From: FEB-22 sp003105195
GTDB lineage: Bacteria > Pseudomonadota > Alphaproteobacteria > Rhizobiales > Xanthobacteraceae
Length of the DNA: 64,000 nt
Assembly (NCBI GenBank): GCA_027493405.1
Contig: JAOSKV010000004.1
Span: 136,491-200,490 of the forward strand
Direction: 5' to 3'
In this document: piece by piece, positions 22,661 to 31,312 of the stretch
How positions within the stretch are numbered: position 1 is the stretch's first letter
Layout: each line of letters starts with the position of its first letter
Program-made: the position numbers and the translations under genes
The notes under the pieces: generated by a model
Database searches by the model: none
The model's input: only the letters and a program-made list of their open reading frames with translations
What the model was told of the DNA's origin: nothing

Positions 22661-24313
<1,653 letters not shown>

Positions 24314-24692
24314 TCTGCCCTCTGGGTTGGGCGCCGCGGGCGCCGTCTGGTGGGAGGTCGGGCGCTCCTGTAGCAGGCCGGGCGCGCGGCTCCAACACCG
24401 CCCAGGCGCGGCAGCGCGGCGGCGTCGGAGCCCGCATCAGCGCAGCCACATGCGGGACCACCGGTCCCGGGTCTCGCTTCGCTCACCCGGGCGACCTTCG
24501 CCGCACTTCACGAGTCCGCGATCGCGGCAAGACTTCAGCAAGGCTGACTACGGATCGGGCTTCTACCAAGGTGAGTTCTCAGCAGTTTTTAACTAATTGG
24601 GCCCAGCATTTCTCCTGAACCAAGGCGCCATGCGTGGCGACCAAAAAGTGGAGCCGGCAAAGCCGGAGTCCAGAAGGGACCGGGAGACTGTC
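24314..24692. other. Intergenic region, no gene seen
   Basis: 379 bases between ettA and a small + strand gene. A small hairpin (CCGGCAAAGCCGG, around 24653-24665) sits shortly before the gene at 24693. No confident promoter, tRNA or reading frame was found. Confidence 0.6.
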
Positions 24693-24899
24693 ATGGCCAA
24701 GGCCGCAACCAGGACGCCTAGTATGAGGACCGCCGCCGCGGACCTCTGGCACACCATGACCTCCGGCCTGTTCGACACCTATCACCCCGAGCGGCACTAC
24801 ATGCGCGGCCCCGGCCCGAAGTGGCGCGAGAAGCATGGCCAGGTGGCGTCCCGCGCCGCCGAGGTGAGCTTCGCCCAGATGACCCGGGCTGCGGCCTGA
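24693..24899 (+). CDS. Small protein of unknown function (68 aa)
   Basis: MAKAATRTPSMRTAAADLW at the start, then a polar middle with WHTMTSGLFDTYHPERHYMRG. GGGAG lies seven bases before the ATG at 24693. No domain is recognised. It is a cytosolic-looking orphan. Confidence 0.55.
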   Translation: MAKAATRTPSMRTAAADLWHTMTSGLFDTYHPERHYMRGPGPKWREKHGQVASRAAEVSFAQMTRAAA

Positions 24900-25153
24900 C
24901 GCTCCGCGCTCCCGCCCCTCCCGCCCTCTCCGATTTCGACCCGATGGTTGCGCACGACCGCAGCCGGTATCCGCGCACGCCGTGCTGACGAAACGAGCGA
25001 GCCGTGACGCCTGTCACAGCGTCCGGATCTCGCCGGGCGCAGGGTGATCGGGTCGGACGCCGCCCGTCCGATGCGGATCGGAGCCGGTCTCGTGAACCCA
25101 GCGCACGCATCCTCCCACGAACCTGTTGTGGTCGCGCCGCCGGCCCTGGCCCG

Positions 25154-25172
25154 CATGTTGCAAGGCAACATG
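25154..25172. promoter_or_regulatory. Perfect palindrome upstream of the gene at 25241
   Basis: CATGTTGC (25154-25161), AAG, GCAACATG (25165-25172): an 8-bp inverted repeat with a 3-base centre, 69-87 bases upstream of a small exported protein. It could be an operator or an RNA hairpin. No T run follows, so it is not an intrinsic terminator. The surrounding 24900-25240 holds no gene that I can see. Confidence 0.45.
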
Positions 25173-25240
25173 GAACAAGGTGACGGGATCTCAGTCATCT
25201 CGACTGCGATTGTTGCGACGCACAAGAGAGAGGCGCAAGC

Positions 25241-25513
25241 ATGCGCCGGATGGAGAGAACGATGTTGACCGCTCTGGTCCTGATCTGCTCGGTGGCCCAG
25301 ACGCCCGACATGAGGGACTGCAGCCGCAGCAATGCGGTGGCCGTCATGCGGGTGCCGGCCGAGTTCGGCAATCCGGCAACCTGCTTCATGCACGGCCAGG
25401 CCTATCTGGCAGGGACCGCCATCGGGCAGGAAATGGCCGCCGACGAGCGCGTGAAGGTGATCTGCGCCCGCAGCGAGACCACCGTCGGCCTGCGGATCGT
25501 CACCGACCGCTGA
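25241..25513 (+). CDS. Small exported protein of unknown function
   Basis: 90 residues from the ATG at 25241 (a second ATG at 25262 begins right at the hydrophobic signal MLTALVLICSVAQT). The mature part has Cys residues at TPDMRDCS, NPATCFMHG and VKVICARS, which could form disulfides in the periplasm. Not recognised. GAGAGG precedes the first ATG. Confidence 0.6.
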   Translation: MRRMERTMLTALVLICSVAQTPDMRDCSRSNAVAVMRVPAEFGNPATCFMHGQAYLAGTAIGQEMAADERVKVICARSETTVGLRIVTDR

Positions 25514-25640
25514 CCGGCTGCCCTGCGTCCGGCCTCCCCGGGAGGCCGAAGGGTCCTATTGCGGCTTGCCAAGCCGCCGGCCGGCACCACACATAAGCGG
25601 GTGCCCCGAGCCCGGCCCAGGACCTGATGACGGTTCCCCG

Positions 25641-26545
25641 ATGACAGCCCCCTGCCAGCTCCCCCCGCGATCGATGACGACTATGTGATCCGGCCCGACC
25701 CCGCCGATCCGCGCCTGACGGAGCGCGTGGCGGGCGTGGACCACACGGGCGCGCCGATCGAGACCGCCGTGACGGTGGAGCGGGCGCTCACGATCTACCT
25801 CAATGCCCAGGAGATCGTCACCGCCATGACGATCGGGGACTACCCCGAATACCTGGCGATCGGCTACCTGCTCAACCAGAACATGCTGCGGCCCGACGAC
25901 GTGGTCACCGGCGTCGACTACGACGCGGACCTCGCGGTCGCGGTGGTGCGCACCGAGCGGGCGACCGACTACGAGGCGAAGCTGAAGAAGAAGGTGCAGA
26001 CCTCGGGCTGCGCCCAGGGCACGGTGTTCGGCGACCTCATGGAAGTGATCGAGAACGCCGCGCTGCCGCAGGCGGAGCTGCGCACCTCGTGGCTCTACGC
26101 GCTGACCCACCGGATCAACACCACGCCCTCGCTCTATCTCGAGGCGGGCGCCATCCACGGCTGCGTGCTGGCCGCGCGGGACCGGCCGCTCGTCTACATG
26201 GAGGACGTCGGCCGCCACAATGCCGTCGACAAGATCGCGGGCTGGATGTTCCGGCACCGCGTGCCCGCCCACGACAAGATCTTCTACACCACCGGCCGCC
26301 TCACCTCGGAGATGGTGATCAAGACCGTGCGCATGGGCATCCCGATCCTGGTCTCGCGCTCCGGCTTCACGGCCTGGGGCGTCGAGCTCGCGCGCAAGGC
26401 CGGGCTGACCCTGATCGGCCGCGCGCGCGGCAAGCGTTTCGTCGCGCTCGCCGGCGAAGGCCGCATCGTGTTCGACCAGGACCTCGCCCATGTCGAGGAC
26501 GAGAGCGCGAAGCATCGGCGCAAGGCGGCCGCCCATGACGACTGA
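25641..26545 (+). CDS. fdhD: Formate dehydrogenase accessory sulfurtransferase FdhD (probable frameshift near start)
   Basis: FdhD relays sulfur from IscS to the molybdenum/tungsten bis-MGD cofactor before its insertion into formate dehydrogenase. Visible blocks: IYLNAQEIVTAMTIGDYPEYLAIGYL, TSGCAQGTVFG with the sulfur-carrying Cys, VYMEDVGRHNAVDKIAGW, and YTTGRLTSEMVIK. The ATG at 25641 (MTAPCQLPP) is out of frame with the body. One more C in the six-C run at 25661-25666 gives PPAIDDDYVIRPDP, a normal FdhD beginning. Without correction a GTG at 25685 would serve. It lies beside mobA and faces the moeA/mobB/formate dehydrogenase genes. Confidence 0.92.
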
Positions 26546-26608
26546 GTCGCTCGATTTCTCGCTTCGATCCGCCGTCGTCCCGGGCAAGCGCGCGCGAGCG
26601 CGCGCGAC

Positions 26609-26665
26609 CCGGGATCCATGTCCCCTGTGGTCGAGATGCGGAGGAGCCGGGGCCATGGATCCCGG
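26609..26665. repeat. Intergenic 12-bp inverted repeat (REP-like)
   Basis: CCGGGATCCATG (26609-26620) and CATGGATCCCGG (26654-26665) are perfect inverted copies, followed by CGGCCGGGATGACG. It lies between fdhD and mobA and shares the CCGGG/ATGACG vocabulary of the palindromes at 5117 and 29473. It could form a cruciform or mRNA stem. Confidence 0.6.
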
Positions 26666-26719
26666 CTCTCGCTGTCGCTCGGCCGGGATGACGCCGTGCA
26701 CAACGGGCGCGCTCTGCGC

Positions 26720-27346
26720 ATGACCCGGCCCTCCACCTACGGCCTCGTCCTCGCGGGCGGGCTCGCGCGCCGCATGGGCGGCGGCGACAAGGCGCTGATC
26801 CGCATCGGCGGCGAGACCATCCTGGCGCGCGCGCTCGCGCGCCTGCGGCCGCAGACCGTCGGCATCGTCCTCAACGCCAATGGCGATCCGGCGCGCTTCG
26901 CCGGCTTCGGCCTGCCGGTCGTCGCCGACAGCGTGCCGGATTTCGCCGGCCCGCTCGCCGGCATCCTGGCCGGCCTCGACTGGGTCGCGGCCCATGCGCC
27001 GCGGGTCGACTGGATGGTCAGCGTGCCCGGCGACTGCCCGTTCCTCCCGCGCGACGTGGTGACACGGCTGCACGAGGCGCGCATGCGCGCCGGCACGCCG
27101 CTCGCCTGCGCGCATTCCGGCGACTGGCGCCATCCCGTGGTCGGGCTCTGGCCGCTGCGGCTGCGCGAGGACCTGCGGCGCGCGCTGGTCGAGGAGGACC
27201 TGCGCAAGATCGAGGTCTGGACCGGCCGTCACGGCATCGCGCTCGCCGACTGGCCGACCGATCCGGTCGATCCGTTCTTCAACGTCAATACGCCCGAGGA
27301 CGTGGCCACAGCGACGCGGCTGGCGGCCCGGGAGAGCGCGTCATGA
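26720..27346 (+). CDS. mobA: Molybdenum cofactor guanylyltransferase MobA
   Basis: 208 residues with the nucleotidyltransferase signature LAGGLARRMGGGDKAL near the N terminus, then VADSVPDFAGPLAGILAGL and VPGDCPFLP. MobA joins GMP to Mo-molybdopterin to make the MGD form used by formate dehydrogenase. The ATG at 26720 is chosen because the domain begins ten residues later. It lies downstream of fdhD, possibly in the same unit despite the repeat between them. Confidence 0.93.
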   Translation: MTRPSTYGLVLAGGLARRMGGGDKALIRIGGETILARALARLRPQTVGIVLNANGDPARFAGFGLPVVADSVPDFAGPLAGILAGLDWVAAHAPRVDWMVSVPGDCPFLPRDVVTRLHEARMRAGTPLACAHSGDWRHPVVGLWPLRLREDLRRALVEEDLRKIEVWTGRHGIALADWPTDPVDPFFNVNTPEDVATATRLAARESAS

Positions 27347-27426
27347 ACGGTTGAAACCGTTCGGCGATTGGCTAGAATTCGAGGCGAACCGCCGGTTCGA
27401 GAAACGTCTTCCGGGAGGGACCCAAG

Positions 27427-27546
27427 ATGCGCGCTTTCCTGTCCGCCGTCGCGGTTGCCGTCGTCATCGCGATCGTGGCCGTCTATGCGCTGGATTCGTT
27501 CCAGAGCGCCGTGACCGTGGCCGGCACGCCGAGCGTGCGGCTCTGA
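27427..27546 (+). CDS. Tiny single-pass membrane protein (39 aa)
   Basis: MRAFLSAVAVAVVIAIVAVYAL is one membrane helix, followed by a short polar tail ending GTPSVRL. GGGAGGGA lies seven bases before the ATG. Function unknown. It lies between mobA and the convergent moeA. Confidence 0.6.
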   Translation: MRAFLSAVAVAVVIAIVAVYALDSFQSAVTVAGTPSVRL

Positions 27547-27602
27547 TCCCCGCATCCGCCGGGCTTACTGTCCTCGGCGAGCCCGCCCTCGCCGCAGCAT
27601 GG

Positions 27603-28871
27603 CTACCCGATCAACACCTCGTAAGGCAGGAAGCCGATCGTCGTCCCGGGCTCGACCCGGGTGAGGTCCTCGGGCAGCTCGGCGAGGCCGTCCGTCTCCG
27701 TCAGTGACGTGATCACGCCCGCGCCCTCGCGCGGGTGCTTGCGCGCCGTGATGCTGCCGTCCGGCGCGCGGGCGAGCGCGACGCGTACATATTCGCGGCG
27801 CCCCTTCTTCTTGCGGTACGAGAAGTCCGCGCGCACCGGCAGCGCGATCAGCGGCTCCGGCAGGGCGCCCGCGAGCCGCAGCGCCAGCGGGCGCACCACG
27901 CGCGCGAAGGTGACGAAGGCGGCGACCGGATTGCCCGGGACGCCGACGAAGGCCGCGCTGTCGGCGGCGCCGCGGATCACGCCCATGGCCACGGGTCGCC
28001 CCGGCTTGATGGCGACGCGCCAGAACACCAGGCGCCCGATCGCCTCCACGGCGCTGCGCACATGGTCGGCCTCGCCGGTCGAGACGCCCCCGGAGGTGAG
28101 CACGAGGTCGTGGCCGGCGGCGGCCGCGCGCATCGCGGCGGCGAGCGCCTCCGGCGCGTCGGGCAGGATTCCGAGATCGGTGACCGCCGCGCCGATTCGC
28201 TCGGCGAGGCCGGCGAGCAGCCGCCGGTTGGCGTCGTAGAGCGCCGGGCCGGCGCGCGGGGCGCCCGGCTCCACGATCTCGTCGCCGGTCGAGAACAAGG
28301 CGACGCGCACGCGCCGGCGCACCGGCAGGCTGGCGAGGCCGATGGCGGCCGCGAGCGCGACATGCTGCGGGCCGAGCCGCCGGCCGCCCGGCAGGGCCAC
28401 CGCGCCGGCCGCCACGTCCTCGCCGGCAAGCCGTCGGTTGGCGCCGCGCGCGAGGCCGGGCGGCACCACCACGACGTCGTCCTCGATGCGGACGTCCTCC
28501 TGCATGAAGACGGTGTCGGCGCCCTCCGGCATGGGCGCGCCCGTGAAGATGCGGACCGCCTCGCCGGCCGTGATCGGCCGCGCCGCGGCACGGCCCGCCG
28601 TCACGCGGTCGACGACCGGGAACCGGGTCTCGCCTTCGGCGGCGAGATCCGCGTGGCGCACCGCGTAACCGTCCACGGCCGAGTTGTCGAACGGCGGCAG
28701 CGACAGCGGCGCGATCACGTCGGCCGCGAGCACGCGGTTGCGCGCCAGCGACAGCGGCACGGTTTCGGTGTCGGGGACGGGCGCGAGGCGCTCGGCGATC
28801 AGCCGCTCGACCTCCTCGATCGGCATCAGCGGCCCGCCGAAGGCGAAGCAGTCGTCGCTCAGCTGAGCCAT
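27603..28871 (-). CDS. moeA: Molybdopterin molybdotransferase MoeA
   Basis: 422 residues. MoeA inserts molybdate into adenylated molybdopterin. Landmarks: PPFDNSAVDGYAVR near residue 60, IFTGAPMPEGADTVFMQEDV, the MoCF-like domain with FSTGDEIVEPG and DLVLTSGGVSTGEADHV, FVGVPGNPVAAFVTF, and a C-terminal beta barrel. This is the canonical MoeA of the window; two divergent paralogues lie at 42548-45633. It overlaps mobB by 13 bases. Confidence 0.94.
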   Translation of the reverse strand: MAQLSDDCFAFGGPLMPIEEVERLIAERLAPVPDTETVPLSLARNRVLAADVIAPLSLPPFDNSAVDGYAVRHADLAAEGETRFPVVDRVTAGRAAARPITAGEAVRIFTGAPMPEGADTVFMQEDVRIEDDVVVVPPGLARGANRRLAGEDVAAGAVALPGGRRLGPQHVALAAAIGLASLPVRRRVRVALFSTGDEIVEPGAPRAGPALYDANRRLLAGLAERIGAAVTDLGILPDAPEALAAAMRAAAAGHDLVLTSGGVSTGEADHVRSAVEAIGRLVFWRVAIKPGRPVAMGVIRGAADSAAFVGVPGNPVAAFVTFARVVRPLALRLAGALPEPLIALPVRADFSYRKKKGRREYVRVALARAPDGSITARKHPREGAGVITSLTETDGLAELPEDLTRVEPGTTIGFLPYEVLIG

Positions 28872-29410
28872 TGCGGCTCCCGCGAAGACGCCGCCGCCCG
28901 CGCCAGCACGGCCTCGAGCGCCTCGGCCTTCTCGATCATCAGCTCCGCGATCGCCTCGATGTCGTCGATCGCGACCACCGGCCGTCCGGCGTCCGGGAAC
29001 GGCGTGTCGGACGCGATGCCGACCACGCGCGGGTTCTCGGGGTGGAACGGCGGCTTGCCGACCGCCCCGCGATAGACCTCGATCTTGGGATGCAGCGCGA
29101 CCTTGAAGCCCTCGACCACCACGAGGTCGACCGGGGTCATCCGGTGCAGGAGCTCGTAGATGGTCGGCTCGGCCTCGCCGCGCAGCTCGTGCATCAGCGC
29201 CCAGCGCTTGCCCGAGGACACCAGCACCTCGGTCGCCCCGGCGAGACGGTGCGAATGGGAGTCCTTGCCCGGATGGTCCACGTCGAAGCCGTGATGGGCG
29301 TGCTTGACGGTCGAGACCCTCAGGCCGCGCGCCGTGAGCCGGGGCAGCACCCGGGTCAGCAGCGTGGTCTTTCCCGAGCCGCTCCAGCCCGCCAGTCCGA
29401 TGATGCGCAT
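28859..29410 (-). CDS. mobB: Molybdopterin-guanine dinucleotide biosynthesis adaptor MobB
   Basis: 183 residues with P-loop GWSGSGKTTLL at the N terminus and VSTVKHAHHGFDVDHPGKDSH, typical of MobB, a GTP-binding partner of MobA. The start ATG (29408-29410) places the P-loop at residue 8. It runs into moeA with a 13-base overlap, so the two are coupled. Confidence 0.93.
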   Translation of the reverse strand: MRIIGLAGWSGSGKTTLLTRVLPRLTARGLRVSTVKHAHHGFDVDHPGKDSHSHRLAGATEVLVSSGKRWALMHELRGEAEPTIYELLHRMTPVDLVVVEGFKVALHPKIEVYRGAVGKPPFHPENPRVVGIASDTPFPDAGRPVVAIDDIEAIAELMIEKAEALEAVLARAAASSREPQWLS

Positions 29411-29472
29411 GGGCGAGTCATAGCCAATGCCGCCCATAATGGGAAACGGTCGGGGCGCGATAGTGCCAATCC

Positions 29473-29504
29473 CGTCATCGCCGGGCTTGTCCCGGCCAAT
29501 GACG
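29473..29504. repeat. REP-like intergenic palindrome
   Basis: CGTCAT-c-GCCGGG (29473-29485), loop CTTGT, CCCGGC-ca-ATGACG (29491-29504). It lies between the formate dehydrogenase gamma subunit gene and mobB and could form a strong stem in mRNA read from either strand. A related GCCGGGCATGACG half-site follows near 29550. Confidence 0.6.
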
Positions 29505-29607
29505 GTTTGACGCTCGGAAAGGCCCAGGAGACGCGGCTGCCCGGCACGAGGCCGGGCATGACGCCGAGCGTGGCGCGCGCTCGGCGCGCCACACGAATTG
29601 AGGACCT

Positions 29608-30606
29608 CTACTCCGCGGGCGTGGCCGAGGGCGCCGCCTGGCCGCTCACCCGGCGGTTCTCCTCCTCGAGCCAGAGCGCGTGGTGCTCCTTGGCCCAGTT
29701 GACGTCCACTTCGCCGCTGCCCATCGCCTCGAACGCACCCTCCATCCCGATCGTGCCGATGTAGATGTGCGCGATCATGGCGGCGACGAACAGCACCGAG
29801 ACGATGCCGTGGATGATGCTGGCGGTCTGCAGGCCGCCGAGCGTGGTGTAGGACGGGAACATCAGCAGGTAGCCGGTGATCGCCACCGCACCGCCGCCGA
29901 GCACCACCACCCAGTACATGAACTTCTGGCCGGCGTTGAAGCGGTAGGCGGGCGGATGGTCGTCGCCGAACAGGCCGCCGCCGCGCTTCACCCATTCGAC
30001 GTCGGTGCGGTTCGGGATATTGCCCGCGATCCACATCAGGAAGATCAGCACCACGCCGATGGTGAACGGGAAGCTGAGATAGTTGTGGGCGTACTTGCCC
30101 CATTGCGACCAGGCCGCGAAGGCGTCCGGCCCCAGGATCGGCAGCAGCAGCGACTTGCCGAAGGTGATGTTGAGCCCCGAGATCGCCAGGATGATGAAGC
30201 AGGTCGCCGTCATCCAGTGGACGAAGCGCTCGAAGCCGTTGAAACGGGTGATCGTGCGCCCCGAGCGGCCGCCCTCGATGCGGACCATGCCGCGCGTCAG
30301 GTAGAAGATCACGATCGCGGCGAGCACGCCGAGGATCGCGATCGCGCCGATCCAGCGCAGCGTGCCCTCGTGGAAGGCGCGCCAACCCTGGCCCTCGGGC
30401 TGGATCAGGGTGGCGGACCGCGCGTCGGGAATCGAGACGCGTCCGCTGATGGTGTCGCCGGAGCGCAGCGCGTTGAGCAGCTGCTCCTCCTTCACCGAGC
30501 TCGCCGTGGGATTCACGCTCTGTGCGCTCGCCGGCGGCGCCGCGACCAGGAAGAGAAACGCGAGAAGCCCGATGATCGTCGTGACGCGTGTCAGAAGCGC
30601 CGCCAT
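29608..30606 (-). CDS. Formate dehydrogenase gamma subunit (cytochrome b556)
   Basis: 332 residues. A signal peptide (to about residue 28) and a periplasmic N-terminal domain are followed by a cytochrome b domain with at least four membrane helices (roughly 85-105, 130-150, 175-195, 220-250 and 265-285). Candidate haem His residues lie in FERFVHWMTA, KYAHNYLSF, IIHGIVSV and AHIYIGTIG. It passes electrons from the beta subunit to quinone. It is the third structural gene, after the alpha and beta subunits, in the same direction. Confidence 0.93.
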   Translation of the reverse strand: MAALLTRVTTIIGLLAFLFLVAAPPASAQSVNPTASSVKEEQLLNALRSGDTISGRVSIPDARSATLIQPEGQGWRAFHEGTLRWIGAIAILGVLAAIVIFYLTRGMVRIEGGRSGRTITRFNGFERFVHWMTATCFIILAISGLNITFGKSLLLPILGPDAFAAWSQWGKYAHNYLSFPFTIGVVLIFLMWIAGNIPNRTDVEWVKRGGGLFGDDHPPAYRFNAGQKFMYWVVVLGGGAVAITGYLLMFPSYTTLGGLQTASIIHGIVSVLFVAAMIAHIYIGTIGMEGAFEAMGSGEVDVNWAKEHHALWLEEENRRVSGQAAPSATPAE

Positions 30607-30702
30607 GTCCCGTCCTCCGTCTTGTTCTCGTTTTATTGTTGTTGGATTGCCGTTCCGGGTCCGGCGGCGCGGCGAGGTCCGCCGCGCCGCCGGGAGCCCG
30701 GA

Positions 30703-31299
30703 TCACACGTTGATGCCCTCGCGGTAGGCCGTCTTCCAGCCCCACGCGCCCGAGCCGTAGCCGCGCTTCGTCACCCGCTCCTTGTAGATCTGGGCGATGA
30801 TCTCGCCGTCGCCGGCGAGCAGCGACTTGGTCGAGCACATCTCGGCGCAGAGCGGCAGCTTGCCCTCGGCGAGGCGGTTCGACCCGTACTGCCGGTACTC
30901 CTCGGCCGTGCCGTCCGCGTCCGGGCCGCCGGCGCAGAAGGTGCACTTGTCCATCTTGCCGCGCGAGCCGAAGTTGCCGACCCGCGGATACTGCGGCGCC
31001 CCGAACGGGCAGGCGTAGAAGCAGTAGCCGCAGCCGATGCACAGGTCCTTCGAGTGCAGCACCACGCCGTCGGCGGTGGTGTAGAAGCAGTTCACCGGGC
31101 ACACCGCCGCGCAGGGCGCGTCGGTGCAGTGCATGCAGGCCATGGAGATCGAGCGCTCCCCCGGCTTGCCGTCATTGAGCGTGACGACGCGCCGGCGGTT
31201 GATGCCCCACGGGACGTCGTGCTCGTTCTTGCAGGCGGTGACGCAGGCGTTGCACTCGATGCAACGGTCGGCGTCGCAGAGAAACTTCATCCGAGCCAT
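30703..31299 (-). CDS. fdhB: Formate dehydrogenase beta subunit, four-cluster ferredoxin
   Basis: 198 residues with four Cys groups: CIECNACVTACKNEH, CMHCTDAPCAAVCP, CIGCGYCFYACP and CTFC...CAEMCSTKSL. They bind four [4Fe-4S] clusters that wire the catalytic subunit to cytochrome b. It has no membrane anchor of its own, unlike E. coli FdnH. It follows the alpha-subunit gene by 13 bases. Confidence 0.95.
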   Translation of the reverse strand: MARMKFLCDADRCIECNACVTACKNEHDVPWGINRRRVVTLNDGKPGERSISMACMHCTDAPCAAVCPVNCFYTTADGVVLHSKDLCIGCGYCFYACPFGAPQYPRVGNFGSRGKMDKCTFCAGGPDADGTAEEYRQYGSNRLAEGKLPLCAEMCSTKSLLAGDGEIIAQIYKERVTKRGYGSGAWGWKTAYREGINV

Positions 31300-31312
31300 T
31301 GTCGAGTCCTCC